Counted from the first letter of the stretch, positions 1 to 9,237 are shown. The stretch: DNA of 64,000 nucleotides from Thiomonas bhubaneswarensis (GCF_001418255.1 NZ_LIPV01000001.1:310001-374000), one strand, 5' to 3'. Numbers and translations are program-made. The notes: a model not told the origin generated them from the sequence alone.

Positions 1-1756
1 GCTCGGCTTCTTCCAGCGAGGCATCGTCGCTGCCGTGAAACCAGTCGCGCAGCAGGTTGTAGCGCTGCGCCCGCGCGTGGCGCACGCGCTTGAGCACGCG
101 CGGCAGCGGCACGCCCACCAGCGCCAGGGTGTGCGAGGCCAGCATCAGCGAGCCTTCGAGAATCTCGGGCACCACCTCGGCAGCACCGGCCTGGCGCAAG
201 GCTTCGAGCGGGCCGTCGTCCATGGTGCGCACCACCACCGGCACATGCGGCGCGTGCTCGCGCATAAGATGCAGGATGCGCAGCGCCGACTGCGTTTCGG
301 CATAGGTGATGACCAGCGCGCTGGCCCGCTGCAGCCCCGCCGCCTGCAAGGTGGGCAGACGGGTCGAATCGCCGTAGACCACGTTCTGCCCGGCCGCCTT
401 GGTCTGCGCCACGCGATCGGGGTCGAGATCGAGGGCGATGTGGGGAATGTGCTCGGTATCGAGCAGGCGCGCCAGATTCTGCCCGCAACGGCCAAAGCCG
501 CAGATGATGACGTGGTTCTGTGCCTTGATCGAGCTGCGCGCAATGTCGGTGAGTTGCAGCGAAGCCAGCATCCAGTCCGCCGACGACACCTTGAGCACGA
601 TGCGGTCGACGTACTGCCCCAGCAGCGGCGTATAGAGCATGGAAATCACCATCGCCGCGAGCACCGGGTTGAGCACCTCGGGCGGAACGAGCTTGTTCCC
701 CGATGCGATGTTGAGCAGCACAATGCCAAATTCTCCGGCAGGCGCCAGCCACAGCGCCACCCGCAGACTCAGGCCCGGCGGCGTCTTGCGCAGGCGCTCA
801 ATGCCGAACACCAGCGCGGCCTTGATTACCGGCGGCAGCACCGCCAGCAGCAGCACCAGCCACCACTGCGCCAGCACCAGCCGCCAGTCGAGCAGCATGC
901 CGATGGTGATGAAGAACAAACCCAGCAGCACGTCGCGGAAGGGGCGGATGTCGGCCTCCACCTGCGCCTTGTACGGCGTCTCGGCGATCAACATACCGGC
1001 CAGGAAGGCGCCCAGCGCCATCGACAGCCCAGCCAGTTCGGTGATCCAGGCCAGGCCGAGCGTGAGCAACAGCAGGTTGAGCATGAACAACTCGTCCGAC
1101 CTGCGCCGCACCACGATGCGCAGCCAGGGCTGCAGCACGCGGCCACCCGCGAGAAGAATGACGGCCAGCACCACCACCGCCTTCAGGAAAGCCGCCGCCA
1201 GCAGCCAGGACAGATCGTCACTGTGCGAGGCCAGTGCGGGAATGAGGATCAGCAAAGGCACCACCGCCAGATCCTGGAACAGCAGCACGCCGATGATGTG
1301 CCGACCGTGCGATGAATCGAGCTCGATTCTCTCGGCCAGCAGCTTGACCACGATGGCCGTGGAGGACATGGCAAACGCCCCGCCAATGGCGATGCCCGCG
1401 GCCACGGGCTGCGTCCAGAACGCGGGCATGGCATAGGCGAAGGCCAGGCTGCCCAGCAGCGCGACGGCCATGACGGTCAGCACCTGCGTGGCGCCGAGCC
1501 CGAACACCAGCGAGCGCATGGCCTTGAGCTGGCCCAGGCTGAACTCCAGCCCGATGGAAAACATCAGGAACACCACGCCAAACTCGGCCAGATGCTGCAT
1601 GCCCGTCGTGTCTCCGGCCAGGGCCAGCGCATTGGGGCCGATGACCACGCCCACGGCCAGATAGCCGAGCATCGGCGGCATGGAAAGCGCGCGAAACACG
1701 GCCACGCCGAGCACGGCGGCAACCAGGTAGAGCAGGGTGAGTTCGAGGCCGGTCAT
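1..1756 (-). CDS. KefB/KefC-type cation:proton antiporter with RCK domain (3' end beyond window)
   Basis: The visible 585 codons read from an ATG at 1756 and run off the left edge, so the C-terminus is missing. The first ~390 residues are a series of hydrophobic segments typical of the CPA2 monovalent cation:proton antiporter family (start MTGLELTLLYLVAAVLGVAV). From about residue 415 a Rossmann-type RCK/TrkA-N domain begins with GFGRCGQNLARLLD, the usual nucleotide-binding loop. The family exchanges K+ or Na+ for H+ across the inner membrane, and in KefB/KefC the RCK domain gates the channel-like part. No KefF/KefG ancillary gene is next to it. Family assignment is firm; ion specificity cannot be read from sequence. 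Confidence 0.9.
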   Translation of the reverse strand, partial: MTGLELTLLYLVAAVLGVAVFRALSMPPMLGYLAVGVVIGPNALALAGDTTGMQHLAEFGVVFLMFSIGLEFSLGQLKAMRSLVFGLGATQVLTVMAVALLGSLAFAYAMPAFWTQPVAAGIAIGGAFAMSSTAIVVKLLAERIELDSSHGRHIIGVLLFQDLAVVPLLILIPALASHSDDLSWLLAAAFLKAVVVLAVILLAGGRVLQPWLRIVVRRRSDELFMLNLLLLTLGLAWITELAGLSMALGAFLAGMLIAETPYKAQVEADIRPFRDVLLGLFFITIGMLLDWRLVLAQWWLVLLLAVLPPVIKAALVFGIERLRKTPPGLSLRVALWLAPAGEFGIVLLNIASGNKLVPPEVLNPVLAAMVISMLYTPLLGQYVDRIVLKVSSADWMLASLQLTDIARSSIKAQNHVIICGFGRCGQNLARLLDTEHIPHIALDLDPDRVAQTKAAGQNVVYGDSTRLPTLQAAGLQRASALVITYAETQSALRILHLMREHAPHVPVVVRTMDDGPLEALRQAGAAEVVPEILEGSLMLASHTLALVGVPLPRVLKRVRHARAQRYNLLRDWFHGSDDASLEEAE

Positions 1757-2088
1757 CGAGGCGTCAAGATGTCGGGAGAGCGATCTGTAGCGACCGGTTA
1801 CAGCATAAGTCATGCCTGATCGGGCGGGTCAGGAGACGTGGCAAAAGCAGTCTCTCGGTTCTGATGTGGATAGGCAAGATGACCGGCCATCAGCGCTGGC
1901 CGAATGAAGTCGGCTACACTGGCCTCGTAGTCAACGCAAAGCAGGTCGTTTTGTTGAACAAGGTCTTAACCCGGTCGGCTGATTTCAGCTGGTTGCGGCC
2001 CGATTGAATTCCCGAAGTGATGTCTGGCGTGTTGCTGCACTGCGCGGGCATGTTGCTGCGCAGATCACTTTTTTAGGAACTTCAATTC
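1757..2088. other. Intergenic region: upstream of antiporter and long 5' leader of the cold-shock gene
   Basis: This 332-base stretch separates the divergent antiporter and cold-shock genes and must hold both promoters. I see no convincing reading frame. The part before the cold-shock ATG is less GC-rich than the surroundings, with a T-run at 2069-2075 and the ribosome-binding sequence AGGAA near 2076. Cold-shock mRNAs of this family often have long structured 5' leaders, so part of the gap may be transcribed; that is inference. Confidence 0.5.
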
Positions 2089-2298
2089 ATGGCTATGCAA
2101 ACTGGCTCCGTCAAATGGTTCAACGAAAGCAAGGGCTTCGGCTTCATTGCGCAAGACGGTGGCGATGCCGACCTGTTCGTGCATTTCAGCGAAATTCAAG
2201 GCAAGGGCTTCAAGACCCTGGCTGAGAACCAGCGTGTGCAATTCGAAGTCAAGCAAGGCCCCAAGGGCCTGCAGGCTTCGAATGTGACGCCGCTCTGA
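2089..2298 (+). CDS. CspA-family cold-shock protein
   Basis: This 69-residue protein is a single cold-shock domain of the usual length for the family. It starts [20 protein letters not shown], which contains the RNP1 motif (KGFGFI), and has the RNP2-like stretch DLFVHFSEI about ten residues later. Such proteins bind single-stranded RNA or DNA and act as RNA chaperones in the cytoplasm. The start is supported by AGGAA about ten bases upstream. It is monocistronic and ends at a strong intrinsic terminator. Whether it is cold-induced or constitutive cannot be told from sequence. Confidence 0.95.
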   Translation: MAMQTGSVKWFNESKGFGFIAQDGGDADLFVHFSEIQGKGFKTLAENQRVQFEVKQGPKGLQASNVTPL

Positions 2299-2313
2299 TT
2301 CAGCGCCTCGCAT

Positions 2314-2346
2314 AAAAAACCGCAGCCTCGGCTGCGGTTTTTTTTT
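2314..2346. terminator. Bidirectional intrinsic terminator after the cold-shock gene
   Basis: The hairpin CCGCAGCC-TC-GGCTGCGG (2320-2337) is preceded by six A and followed by nine T. The A-run lets it also end the convergent cytochrome transcript from the minus strand. Confidence 0.93.
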
Positions 2347-2360
2347 GGGCCTGCTCGTGC

Positions 2361-2708
2361 TCAGGGTGTCGGCTTCAGACTGAGAATCCACTTGGCCAGA
2401 TCGAGCGCCTGATGCGGGTTCAGATAACCGTCGGGCGCATACGCGGGCATCGGGATGACGCCCCAGGTGCCCTGGTGGCCGTTGAGAATCGCATCCTGCA
2501 AAATGGCCGCGGCATGCGGGTTGTTCGCATAGCGCTGGGCGATGGCGCTGTACGCCGGGCCGACCTTTTTGTGATCGATGGCGTGGCAGGAGAAGCACCC
2601 CTCCGATTGCGCGAGCTGCTGCATGTCCGAAGCCGAAGCCGCCGCGGCGACGCGCACCATGCCCAACGCCAACAGCGCCACCAGCCCCCAGCCGACCCTA
2701 CGATTCAC
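2361..2708 (-). CDS. Monoheme class I c-type cytochrome
   Basis: This 115-residue exported protein has an N-terminal hydrophobic signal segment (about residues 7-24), one CxxCH heme site (CFSCH, residues 38-42) and a probable methionine ligand in IPMPAY near residue 88. The layout matches small periplasmic cytochromes of the c551/c552 type that carry electrons to terminal oxidases. I chose a GTG start because it overlaps the stop codon of the upstream cytochrome (GTGA), indicating translational coupling; a longer upstream frame would only read through that gene. The partner is probably the adjacent TsdA/SoxA-like cytochrome. Confidence 0.85.
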   Translation of the reverse strand: MNRRVGWGLVALLALGMVRVAAAASASDMQQLAQSEGCFSCHAIDHKKVGPAYSAIAQRYANNPHAAAILQDAILNGHQGTWGVIPMPAYAPDGYLNPHQALDLAKWILSLKPTP

Positions 2709-3211
2709 TTGAACTGCTGCCCCATGGTGGCGCCCTTGGAGAGCTGGGTGAGATAGGCGACGAGGTCGATCATTTCCGGGCTGTTGTAGCCGGGCGGCTT
2801 GCCCATGATGCCGGCGCGCACGCAATGCACGATCTGCCGCTCCAGGGTGTAGACCGCATGTTTCTTGGCCTTGAACTTGGGGTACTTGGCCGCTGCACCG
2901 ATGAGACTGGGCAGATGCGCCCCGGCAGGCGTGGTGCCTTCGGTCTTGCCGCCGTCGGTGTGGCAGGCAGCGCAGGTCATCAGATGACTGTTGAAGGCGT
3001 TGGGCGGCACCCAGGTCTGTTTGGTGCCGAAGGTGTCGTTGGCGAAGATCTGCGCGCCCTGATCGGCAGCCTCGTCGACCGAAGAGACCTTGGCGGTCGC
3101 GGTGAATTTTCCCGCGGGCGCCGTGGCAGCCGAGGCAGCGCCAGCGCCGAACACCAGAGCAGCGGCCAACAGCGCGAAAGCCATGGCGGGTTTGGCAAAC
3201 GGATGTTCCAT
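2705..3211 (-). CDS. TsdA/SoxA-like monoheme cytochrome c
   Basis: This 168-residue protein has a signal peptide (about residues 1-29) and one heme motif, CAACH, at 80-84. A later block (TLERQIVHCVRAGIMGKPP, then SPEMIDLVAYL) resembles thiosulfate dehydrogenase TsdA and SoxA. In those families a cysteine in this block is an unusual heme ligand at the site acting on thiosulfate; here C130 occupies that place. TsdA normally has two heme domains in one chain, so this looks like the first domain alone, with the next gene supplying a second heme. The ATG at 3211 has AGGAG upstream. Thiosulfate oxidation is inferred from family resemblance. Confidence 0.75.
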   Translation of the reverse strand: MEHPFAKPAMAFALLAAALVFGAGAASAATAPAGKFTATAKVSSVDEAADQGAQIFANDTFGTKQTWVPPNAFNSHLMTCAACHTDGGKTEGTTPAGAHLPSLIGAAAKYPKFKAKKHAVYTLERQIVHCVRAGIMGKPPGYNSPEMIDLVAYLTQLSKGATMGQQFK

Positions 3212-3326
3212 GATCAGTCTCCTCGTTGGGCCCGGACGACCGCCCGGTGAAACCGATTGTGCGACCAAAGACGGGCGCCGTGCGGTAAGCAGATGCGACC
3301 CGATGTTGCAGGGTGTGGCCGGGCCG

Positions 3327-3950
3327 TCAGCGCCGGTGCAGCGCGGCGACCTGGGCGTCCTGCCAACGGGCGAGCACCATCACGCCCAGCGTGGCGCCGA
3401 TCAGGGCCATGAACATGTCGGACTGGGTGTCCCACGGGTCGCCCTGGGTGCCGAGAAAGTCGGTGGCGCCGCCGCCCAGCGCCAGCGCCGTCCACCATTC
3501 GATCAGCTCGTAGACGGCGCTGATCGCCAGCGCCACGCAGACGCTGAGAAAAGCAGCCATGCGCCGCCCCGCCACCTGCCGCGTGCGCAGCAGGATTTCC
3601 CGCGCCACCAGCGCGGGCACCAGGCCTTGCATGAAATGGCCGAGCTTGTCGTAGGGGTTGCGGCTGAGGTGCAGGGCCTGTTGCACCCAGTCGCCCAAAG
3701 GGACGCGGGCGTAGGTGTAGGTGCCGCCGACGATGAGCACCAGGGCGTGCGCGGCGATGAGCCCGTACAGCAATGGCGTGAGCGGAAAGGGCCGCCAGGT
3801 CAAGGCCATGACGGGTAGCGCGATGATCACAGGCAGGACTTCGAGCAGCCAGGTGCCACGGTCGTATGGTGAAATCCCCGAGACGCCCAGGGCCAGCAAG
3901 ACCAGGGCGCCGAGGGTGAGGGGCAGCAGCTTGGGCTCGAAACGGAACAT
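3327..3950 (-). CDS. DUF2238 (YjdF-type) integral membrane protein
   Basis: This 207-residue protein is mostly hydrophobic with about six predicted membrane segments. It has the family hallmarks YDKLGHFMQGLVPALVARE and the acidic-aromatic stretch YELIEWWTALALG, followed by GDPWDTQSDMFMALIGA. These match the YjdF/DUF2238 family, whose function is unknown. The gene is divergent from the P-type ATPase, with start codons only tens of bases apart, so they may share a regulatory region. Nothing indicates a substrate. Confidence 0.85.
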   Translation of the reverse strand: MFRFEPKLLPLTLGALVLLALGVSGISPYDRGTWLLEVLPVIIALPVMALTWRPFPLTPLLYGLIAAHALVLIVGGTYTYARVPLGDWVQQALHLSRNPYDKLGHFMQGLVPALVAREILLRTRQVAGRRMAAFLSVCVALAISAVYELIEWWTALALGGGATDFLGTQGDPWDTQSDMFMALIGATLGVMVLARWQDAQVAALHRR

Positions 3951-4025
3951 GGGATGTCAATGGCAAGGTCTTCATCGCAGGATAGCGCCGATGGCTCGGG
4001 GCAGGTTCCACGGCGAGGTGCGCCG

Positions 4026-6725
4026 ATGATCGAGGCCCCGCATGCACGCGAGGCGCAGCAGGTGGCGCAAGCGCTGGGCGTCGCGCCGGAGGTGGGCCTG
4101 TCGCCCCCCGAGGCCGCTGCGCGGCTGCGGCAATACGGTGCCAACCGCCTGCCCGAGCCACCGCGTCGCGGCCCTTGGCTGCGGTTTGCGCTGCAGTTCC
4201 ACAACCCGCTGATCTATGTCCTGCTGGCCTCGGGGGCGGTGACTCTGGCCCTGGGCGACAGGGTCGATACGGCGGTCATCCTCGGCGTGGTGCTGATCAA
4301 CGCGGTCATCGGTGCGGTGCAGGAGGGCAAGGCCGAACGCGCGCTCGACGCGGTGCGGGCGCTGCTGTCGAACCGCGCCAGCGTGCTGCGCGATGGCCGC
4401 CGCGCCGAGCTCGACGCGGCCGAACTGGTGCCGGGCGATGTGGTGCTGCTGGAATCGGGCGCGCGGGTGCCCGCCGATCTGCGGCTGCTGCAGGCCAAGA
4501 ATCTGCGCATCGACGAATCGGCGCTCACCGGCGAATCGGTCGCCGTGGAGAAAGAAGGCACCGCCGAGCCGGAGACCGCACCGGTGGCCGAACGCCGCGG
4601 CATGGCGTTCGCCGGCACGGTGGTGCGGCTGGGTCAGGCGCGCGGCGTGGTCGTGGCCACCGGCCGCGCCACCGAGGTCGGGCGCATCGGCGCGCTGGTG
4701 AGCGAAACGCCCACGCTGCAAACCCCGCTGACGCGGCGGCTGGATCGCTTCGCCCGGCAGATCACCTGGGCCATTCTCGCCGTGGGCTTGCTGGCGTTCG
4801 GCTTTGGCGTGCTGGTGCGGCAGATGCCGATGTTCGAAGTCTTTCTCGCCGTGGTGGGTCTGGCCGTGGCGGCGATTCCCGAGGGGCTGCCGGCCATCGT
4901 CACCATCGTGCTGGCGATCGGCACGCGGCGCCTGGCGCGGCAGCGCGCGCTTGTGCGCAAGCTGCCTGCGGTGGAAACGCTGGGCTCGGTCACGGTGATC
5001 TGCACCGACAAGACTGGCACCCTCACGCGCAATGAGATGACCGCGGTGCGGGTGATGCTGGCCGACTGCGATCTGGCCGTCGAGGGAAGCGGCTACGCAC
5101 CCGAAGGCGGTTTCCGCTGCGATGCACAAGCGGTCGATCCGCGGCGCAACGATGCGCTGCAGGCGCTGGCGCTCTGCGCGCTGCTGTGCAACGACGCGCA
5201 ACTGCAAAAATCAGCCGACGGCCAGTGGCAGCTCGCGGGCGACCCGACCGAGGGCGCGCTGCTGACGCTGGCGTGCAAGTCGGGGCTGGACGCTGCGCAG
5301 TTGCGCGCGCGCTATCCGCGGCTCGACGCCATTCCCTTCGAGTCGGAATGGCGCTACATGGCCACGCTGCACCGAGACGAGCAGGCGCCGGGCAACCCGT
5401 TCATCCTGCTCAAGGGCGCGCCCGAAGAAGTCCTGGCGCTGTGTACGCAGGAAGTGGACGGGACGCCACTGCAGCGCCAGCGCTGGCACGAGGCCATCGC
5501 CCGCGCGGCGCAGGCCGGGCAGCGCGTGCTGGCGCTGGCGCGCTGCGAGGCGCCACCGGGCTCGCTCAAGGCTGGTGGGCAGCTCCACCCGGCCGACATC
5601 ACCGCCCGCTTCACCCTGCTGGGGATGACTGGCATGATCGACCCGCCGCGTCCCGAGGCCTTGGAAGCCGTGGCGCAATGCCAGCGCGCCGGTATGCGGG
5701 TGAAGATGATCACCGGCGACCACGCCGCCACCGCTGCGGCCATCGGCGCGCAGATCGGGCTGCAGGCCGCAGCGCCGCTGGCGGGCGCGCGCATCGACCA
5801 GCTCGACGACGCTGCGCTGCGCCGCGCGCTGCAGGGCACCGACGTCATCGCCCGCGCCAGCCCGGAGCACAAGCTGCGGCTGATCGCGGCGCTGCAGGGC
5901 GAGGGCGAGATCGTCGCCATGACCGGAGACGGGGTCAACGATGCCCCTGCGCTGCGCGCCGCCGACATTGGCGTGGCCATGGGCAGCAAGGGCACCGACG
6001 CGGCGCGCGAAGCTGCCGACCTGGTGCTCACCGACGACAACTTCGCCACCATCGCCCGCGCGGTGCGCGAGGGCCGGGTGGTGTTCGACAACATCAAGAA
6101 GTCGATGCTGTTCATCCTGCCCACCAATATCGGTGAGGCCGGTGTGATTCTGTTCGCGCTGTTCGCCGGTCTGGCGCTTCCGGTCTCGGCCAGCCAGATC
6201 CTGTGGGTCAATATGGTCACCGCGGTGACGCTGTCGCTGGCGCTGGCGTTCGAGCCGGCGGAGACCGGCATCATGCAGCGCCCGCCGCGGCCGCCCGCCG
6301 AACCGCTGGTCACGCGCGCCATGCTCGCGCGCATCGTGTTCGTCAGCGTGCTCATGGGGCTGACGACCTTCGGCGTGTTTGAGTGGGAGCTCGCCCGCGG
6401 CCAGACGCTGGAGGCGGCGCGCACTGCAGCGGTGAACATGCTGGCTTTCGGCGAAGCGGCCTACCTGTTCCATGTGCGCAGCTACACCGCTTCGGCGCTG
6501 CACCGCACCCTGCTTCACGGCAACCCGGTGGCGTTGGGGGTGGCGGTGCTGCTGGTGCTGCTGCAACTGGCTTTCACCTATGCGCCGCCGATGCAATCGC
6601 TGCTAGGCAGCGTCGCGCTGGACGCGGCGTCGTGGGGCATGATCCTCGGGCTGTCGCTGGCGATTTTCATCGTCATCGAGGTGGAAAAAGCGGTGTGGCG
6701 GCGGCTGGGTCGGCACCGCATGTGA
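4026..6725 (+). CDS. P2-type cation-transporting ATPase
   Basis: This 899-residue pump couples ATP hydrolysis to cation movement across the inner membrane. The sequence has an N-terminal cation-ATPase domain, the actuator motif TGES, the ion-binding helix motif AIPEGLPAIVT typical of P2A/Ca2+-type pumps, the phosphorylation motif DKTGTLT with D328 as the phosphorylated residue, and the hinge TGDGVNDAPAL. Six C-terminal membrane helices follow. I chose the ATG at 4026 (MIEAPHAREAQQ) because the family's N-terminal domain begins there and GAGGTG lies upstream; an upstream ATG at 3954 would add 24 unlikely residues. Ca2+, Mn2+ or another cation cannot be distinguished. Confidence 0.93.
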   Translation: MIEAPHAREAQQVAQALGVAPEVGLSPPEAAARLRQYGANRLPEPPRRGPWLRFALQFHNPLIYVLLASGAVTLALGDRVDTAVILGVVLINAVIGAVQEGKAERALDAVRALLSNRASVLRDGRRAELDAAELVPGDVVLLESGARVPADLRLLQAKNLRIDESALTGESVAVEKEGTAEPETAPVAERRGMAFAGTVVRLGQARGVVVATGRATEVGRIGALVSETPTLQTPLTRRLDRFARQITWAILAVGLLAFGFGVLVRQMPMFEVFLAVVGLAVAAIPEGLPAIVTIVLAIGTRRLARQRALVRKLPAVETLGSVTVICTDKTGTLTRNEMTAVRVMLADCDLAVEGSGYAPEGGFRCDAQAVDPRRNDALQALALCALLCNDAQLQKSADGQWQLAGDPTEGALLTLACKSGLDAAQLRARYPRLDAIPFESEWRYMATLHRDEQAPGNPFILLKGAPEEVLALCTQEVDGTPLQRQRWHEAIARAAQAGQRVLALARCEAPPGSLKAGGQLHPADITARFTLLGMTGMIDPPRPEALEAVAQCQRAGMRVKMITGDHAATAAAIGAQIGLQAAAPLAGARIDQLDDAALRRALQGTDVIARASPEHKLRLIAALQGEGEIVAMTGDGVNDAPALRAADIGVAMGSKGTDAAREAADLVLTDDNFATIARAVREGRVVFDNIKKSMLFILPTNIGEAGVILFALFAGLALPVSASQILWVNMVTAVTLSLALAFEPAETGIMQRPPRPPAEPLVTRAMLARIVFVSVLMGLTTFGVFEWELARGQTLEAARTAAVNMLAFGEAAYLFHVRSYTASALHRTLLHGNPVALGVAVLLVLLQLAFTYAPPMQSLLGSVALDAASWGMILGLSLAIFIVIEVEKAVWRRLGRHRM

Positions 6726-6764
6726 GCGCCTCCAGTCAGACAGACTCCCGGATACGCTACGCGC

Positions 6765-7697
6765 ATGAACGATCTGCTGCTTTGGGGTTTTTCCGTCCTC
6801 GCCGCCATTTTTTTGTTCCTGCACGGTCTGGAAGCGTTTTCCGTGGAAGTCACCCGGCTGGGTGGTGAGCGTCTGCGTCTGGCGCTGCAACGCATCACCC
6901 GCAGCGACTGGCGCGCGGCGCTGGTCGGCGCTGCGGTGACCGCGGTTGTGCAGTCGTCGTCAGCCGTGACCTCGATGGTGGTGGGGCTGGCGCAAAAGCG
7001 CACGCTCGGCCCCAGAGCCGCTGTGGGGCTGATGATCGGCGCCAATGTGGGCACCACGCTCACAGCCTGGCTGGTGGCCTTCAAGATCGAAGGGCTGGGG
7101 CCGGTCTTCGTCACCCTGGGCGGGGTGTGGTCGCTGCTCGGGCCCCAGCGCTGGCGCCCCTACGGCAAGGCGCTGTTCTACTTTGGGCTGATTTTTCTAG
7201 CGCTCGATCTGGTAGCGCAAGCGCTGGCGCCGCTGGCGCATGGACAGCGGCTCGCGGCATGGCAGGCGTTGCTACAGTCGCCGGTGCTGGCACTGCTGTT
7301 CGGCACCTTGCTCACGGCGTTCGTGCAGTCGTCTTCGGTGGTCAGCGGTTTCGCCGTGGTGGCTGCATCGCAGAGCATTCTGCAGCCCGGGGTTGCGGTG
7401 TGGATCGTGGCCGGCGCCAACCTGGGCACCACGTCCACCGCGCTGCTCGCCGGTGCCGGCATGGGAACGCTGGCACGGCGGCTGAGCCTGACGAACACGG
7501 CCTTCAACCTGCTCGGGGTGCTGCTGTTTGCCACCGTGCTGCAGCCGGTGATCGCCCAGGTGATGGCGCTGCCGCTGTCGCCCGCGCGGCAGGTGGCGAT
7601 GGTGCACACCCTGTTCAACCTCTCGGCAGCCGTGGTCGGCCTTGGAGTCATGCCTTGGCTGTGGCCGCGCCTGCAGGCCCTGCTGCTGCGGCCTTGA
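6765..7697 (+). CDS. Na/Pi cotransporter family membrane protein
   Basis: This 310-residue protein has the two inverted QSSS repeats that define the Na/Pi-cotransporter (NptA/YjbB) fold: VVQSSSAVTSM in the first half and FVQSSSVVSGF in the second, each followed by a GANxGTT motif. It would carry phosphate or another anion across the inner membrane with sodium. The C-terminal PhoU-like domain found in longer members is absent. It lies 39 bases after the ATPase in the same direction and may be cotranscribed. Confidence 0.9.
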   Translation: MNDLLLWGFSVLAAIFLFLHGLEAFSVEVTRLGGERLRLALQRITRSDWRAALVGAAVTAVVQSSSAVTSMVVGLAQKRTLGPRAAVGLMIGANVGTTLTAWLVAFKIEGLGPVFVTLGGVWSLLGPQRWRPYGKALFYFGLIFLALDLVAQALAPLAHGQRLAAWQALLQSPVLALLFGTLLTAFVQSSSVVSGFAVVAASQSILQPGVAVWIVAGANLGTTSTALLAGAGMGTLARRLSLTNTAFNLLGVLLFATVLQPVIAQVMALPLSPARQVAMVHTLFNLSAAVVGLGVMPWLWPRLQALLLRP

Positions 7698-7710
7698 AGT
7701 GCGCCGCCGA

Positions 7711-8553
7711 TCAATCCATGCGCATCACCGCGCCGAAGTCGGCTGCCTTGGCGTTGTAAAGGCTGGAAGTCACCAGGATGTCCACGCCGCTAGCGGCAAA
7801 CTCGGCTGCATTGTCGGGGCGAATGCCGCCCGCGGCGTTGATCGTCAGCCGCGGCTGCAAGGCGCGCAACTGCGGCACCAGCGTGGCAAGTTGCTTGGGT
7901 GTCATTTTGTCGAGCTGCACTCCGTCGGCCCCGGCGCGGGCAGCGGTGAGCGCGTCTTCGGCGCTTTCGGCCTCGATGAGCACAAATTTTTCGGGGCTAT
8001 GCGCCTTGGCGCGGGCCACCAGCGCCGCCGCGTCCAGACCGGGCAGAAAGGCGCGGTGCTGTGCAAACACCAGAATGGTTTCCGACAGCCCGGCGCGGTG
8101 CACCATGCCACCGCCGCAGAGCACGGCATAGTGCTGCAGACGCCGTGCACCGGGGTGCGCCTTGCGCGTGCCCGCAACCTGGATGCGCGGGTTGCCCACG
8201 CGCGCAGCCTCCACCATCTGCCGTGTGGCGCTGGCAATGCCGCCGAGGTATTCGAGCAGGTTCATGCCCTGCTTCCATGCCATGTGCAGCGCATGCGCGC
8301 CGCCGTGCAGCTGCAGCACGGCCTGCCCCGGCGCGGTGGCATCGCCATCGGCGGCCAGCGGTTCGGCGCGCAGGCCCAGCGCCTGCGCCATGCGCAGCAG
8401 CGGCGCCATGCCCGCGATCACACCGTGCTGACGCGCCGTGTAGGTCAGGCTGCCCGGGGCATCGGGCAGGCCGAGCGCCCGGGTGGTTTCGTCATGCAGC
8501 GGCACGTCCTCGAAAATGAGCTGATCGATCTCAGCCTGGCTGAAGTGCATCAT
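7711..8553 (-). CDS. modD: ModD-type pyrophosphorylase (quinolinate phosphoribosyltransferase fold)
   Basis: This 280-residue protein is related to nicotinate-nucleotide pyrophosphorylase (NadC). The sequence shows GTRKAHPGARRLQHYAVLCGGG, in place of the TRKT-containing NadC region, and the C-terminal barrel motifs DGVQLDKM and INAAGGI. ModD is a NadC relative found in mod operons; its reaction is not well established. The two adjacent ATGs at 8553 and 8550 overlap the end of modB2 by about 20 bases. It is the last gene of the molybdate operon, which supports ModD over a true NadC. Confidence 0.85.
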   Translation of the reverse strand: MMHFSQAEIDQLIFEDVPLHDETTRALGLPDAPGSLTYTARQHGVIAGMAPLLRMAQALGLRAEPLAADGDATAPGQAVLQLHGGAHALHMAWKQGMNLLEYLGGIASATRQMVEAARVGNPRIQVAGTRKAHPGARRLQHYAVLCGGGMVHRAGLSETILVFAQHRAFLPGLDAAALVARAKAHSPEKFVLIEAESAEDALTAARAGADGVQLDKMTPKQLATLVPQLRALQPRLTINAAGGIRPDNAAEFAASGVDILVTSSLYNAKAADFGAVMRMD

Positions 8554-9226
8554 GCTTGGCAAGCTCCTTGGTTTGCAGTGCGCGCACGGCAACGAACAAC
8601 AGCAGGCTGAACGCCCCCAGCAGCGCGCTGAGAGCCGCGGCCTGGGTGTAGTCGCCCGTGGTCACGGTGTTGAAAATGGCTAGCGACAGGGTTTCGGTGC
8701 GGCCGAGGATGTTGCCGCCGAGCATGAGCGAAATGCCCACCTCTCCCATGCCCCGCGCCAGCGCCAGCAGCAAGCCGCCGAGCAGAGCGGGCAGCGCGAT
8801 GGGCAGGTGCATGGTGAGATAGGCATTGCGCGGCCCGCGCCCCAGCGTCAGCGCCACCTCGTGCCAGACTCTGGGGTGCGTCTCCAACGCGGTCTGCAAG
8901 GTCTTGACCGCCAGTGGCAGCCCTGCAACGAAGGCGGCCAGCCACAGCCCCGGAAGGGTGAAGACGAAGTCGATGCCGATGTGGCCGAGGGCGCGTCCCA
9001 GCGGGCTCTCGCGCCCCAGCAGCCACAGCAGGCCAAAGCCGATGACCACAGGGGGAAACACCAGCGGGATGGTCACCAGCGCGTCCAGCCAGGCCGGGCG
9101 GCGTAGGCCGAATTGCAGCGCGTAGCACAGCAGCACCGCGCCCAGCGCATAAGCCGGCACGGCGAGCAGGGCAATCTTGACGCTGAGCCACACTGCGGCC
9201 CAGGCCTCAGGGGTGAGCGACAGCAT
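8531..9226 (-). CDS. modB: Molybdate-type ABC transporter permease (second copy)
   Basis: This 231-residue inner-membrane permease has five to six hydrophobic segments and the ABC-coupling EAA-like loop (WHEVALTLGRGPRNAYLTMHLP) in its central part. The LPLVFPPVVIGFGLLWLLG-like TM2 region is typical of ModB; here it reads IPLVFPPVVIGFGLLWLLG. The start ATG at 9226 lies 11 bases after the stop of the upstream binding-protein gene. There is no ATPase gene beside this copy, so it presumably uses the ModC encoded upstream in the same operon. Substrate could be molybdate or tungstate. Confidence 0.88.
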   Translation of the reverse strand: MLSLTPEAWAAVWLSVKIALLAVPAYALGAVLLCYALQFGLRRPAWLDALVTIPLVFPPVVIGFGLLWLLGRESPLGRALGHIGIDFVFTLPGLWLAAFVAGLPLAVKTLQTALETHPRVWHEVALTLGRGPRNAYLTMHLPIALPALLGGLLLALARGMGEVGISLMLGGNILGRTETLSLAIFNTVTTGDYTQAAALSALLGAFSLLLFVAVRALQTKELAKHDALQPG

Positions 9227-9237
9227 GCGGCCCGGCC

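Noticed and set aside
35-1315. Plus-strand open frame of 426 codons at the left edge
   Set aside because: It is Arg/His/Gln-rich, with no motif, and lies opposite the antiporter gene whose helices and RCK domain are clear.
3972-6596. Minus-strand open frames of over 400 codons opposite the P-type ATPase
   Set aside because: They are shadow frames of the ATPase, with composition typical of antisense in high-GC DNA.
7711-8553. NadC of NAD synthesis
   Set aside because: The position at the end of the mod operon and the altered TRK region favour ModD.
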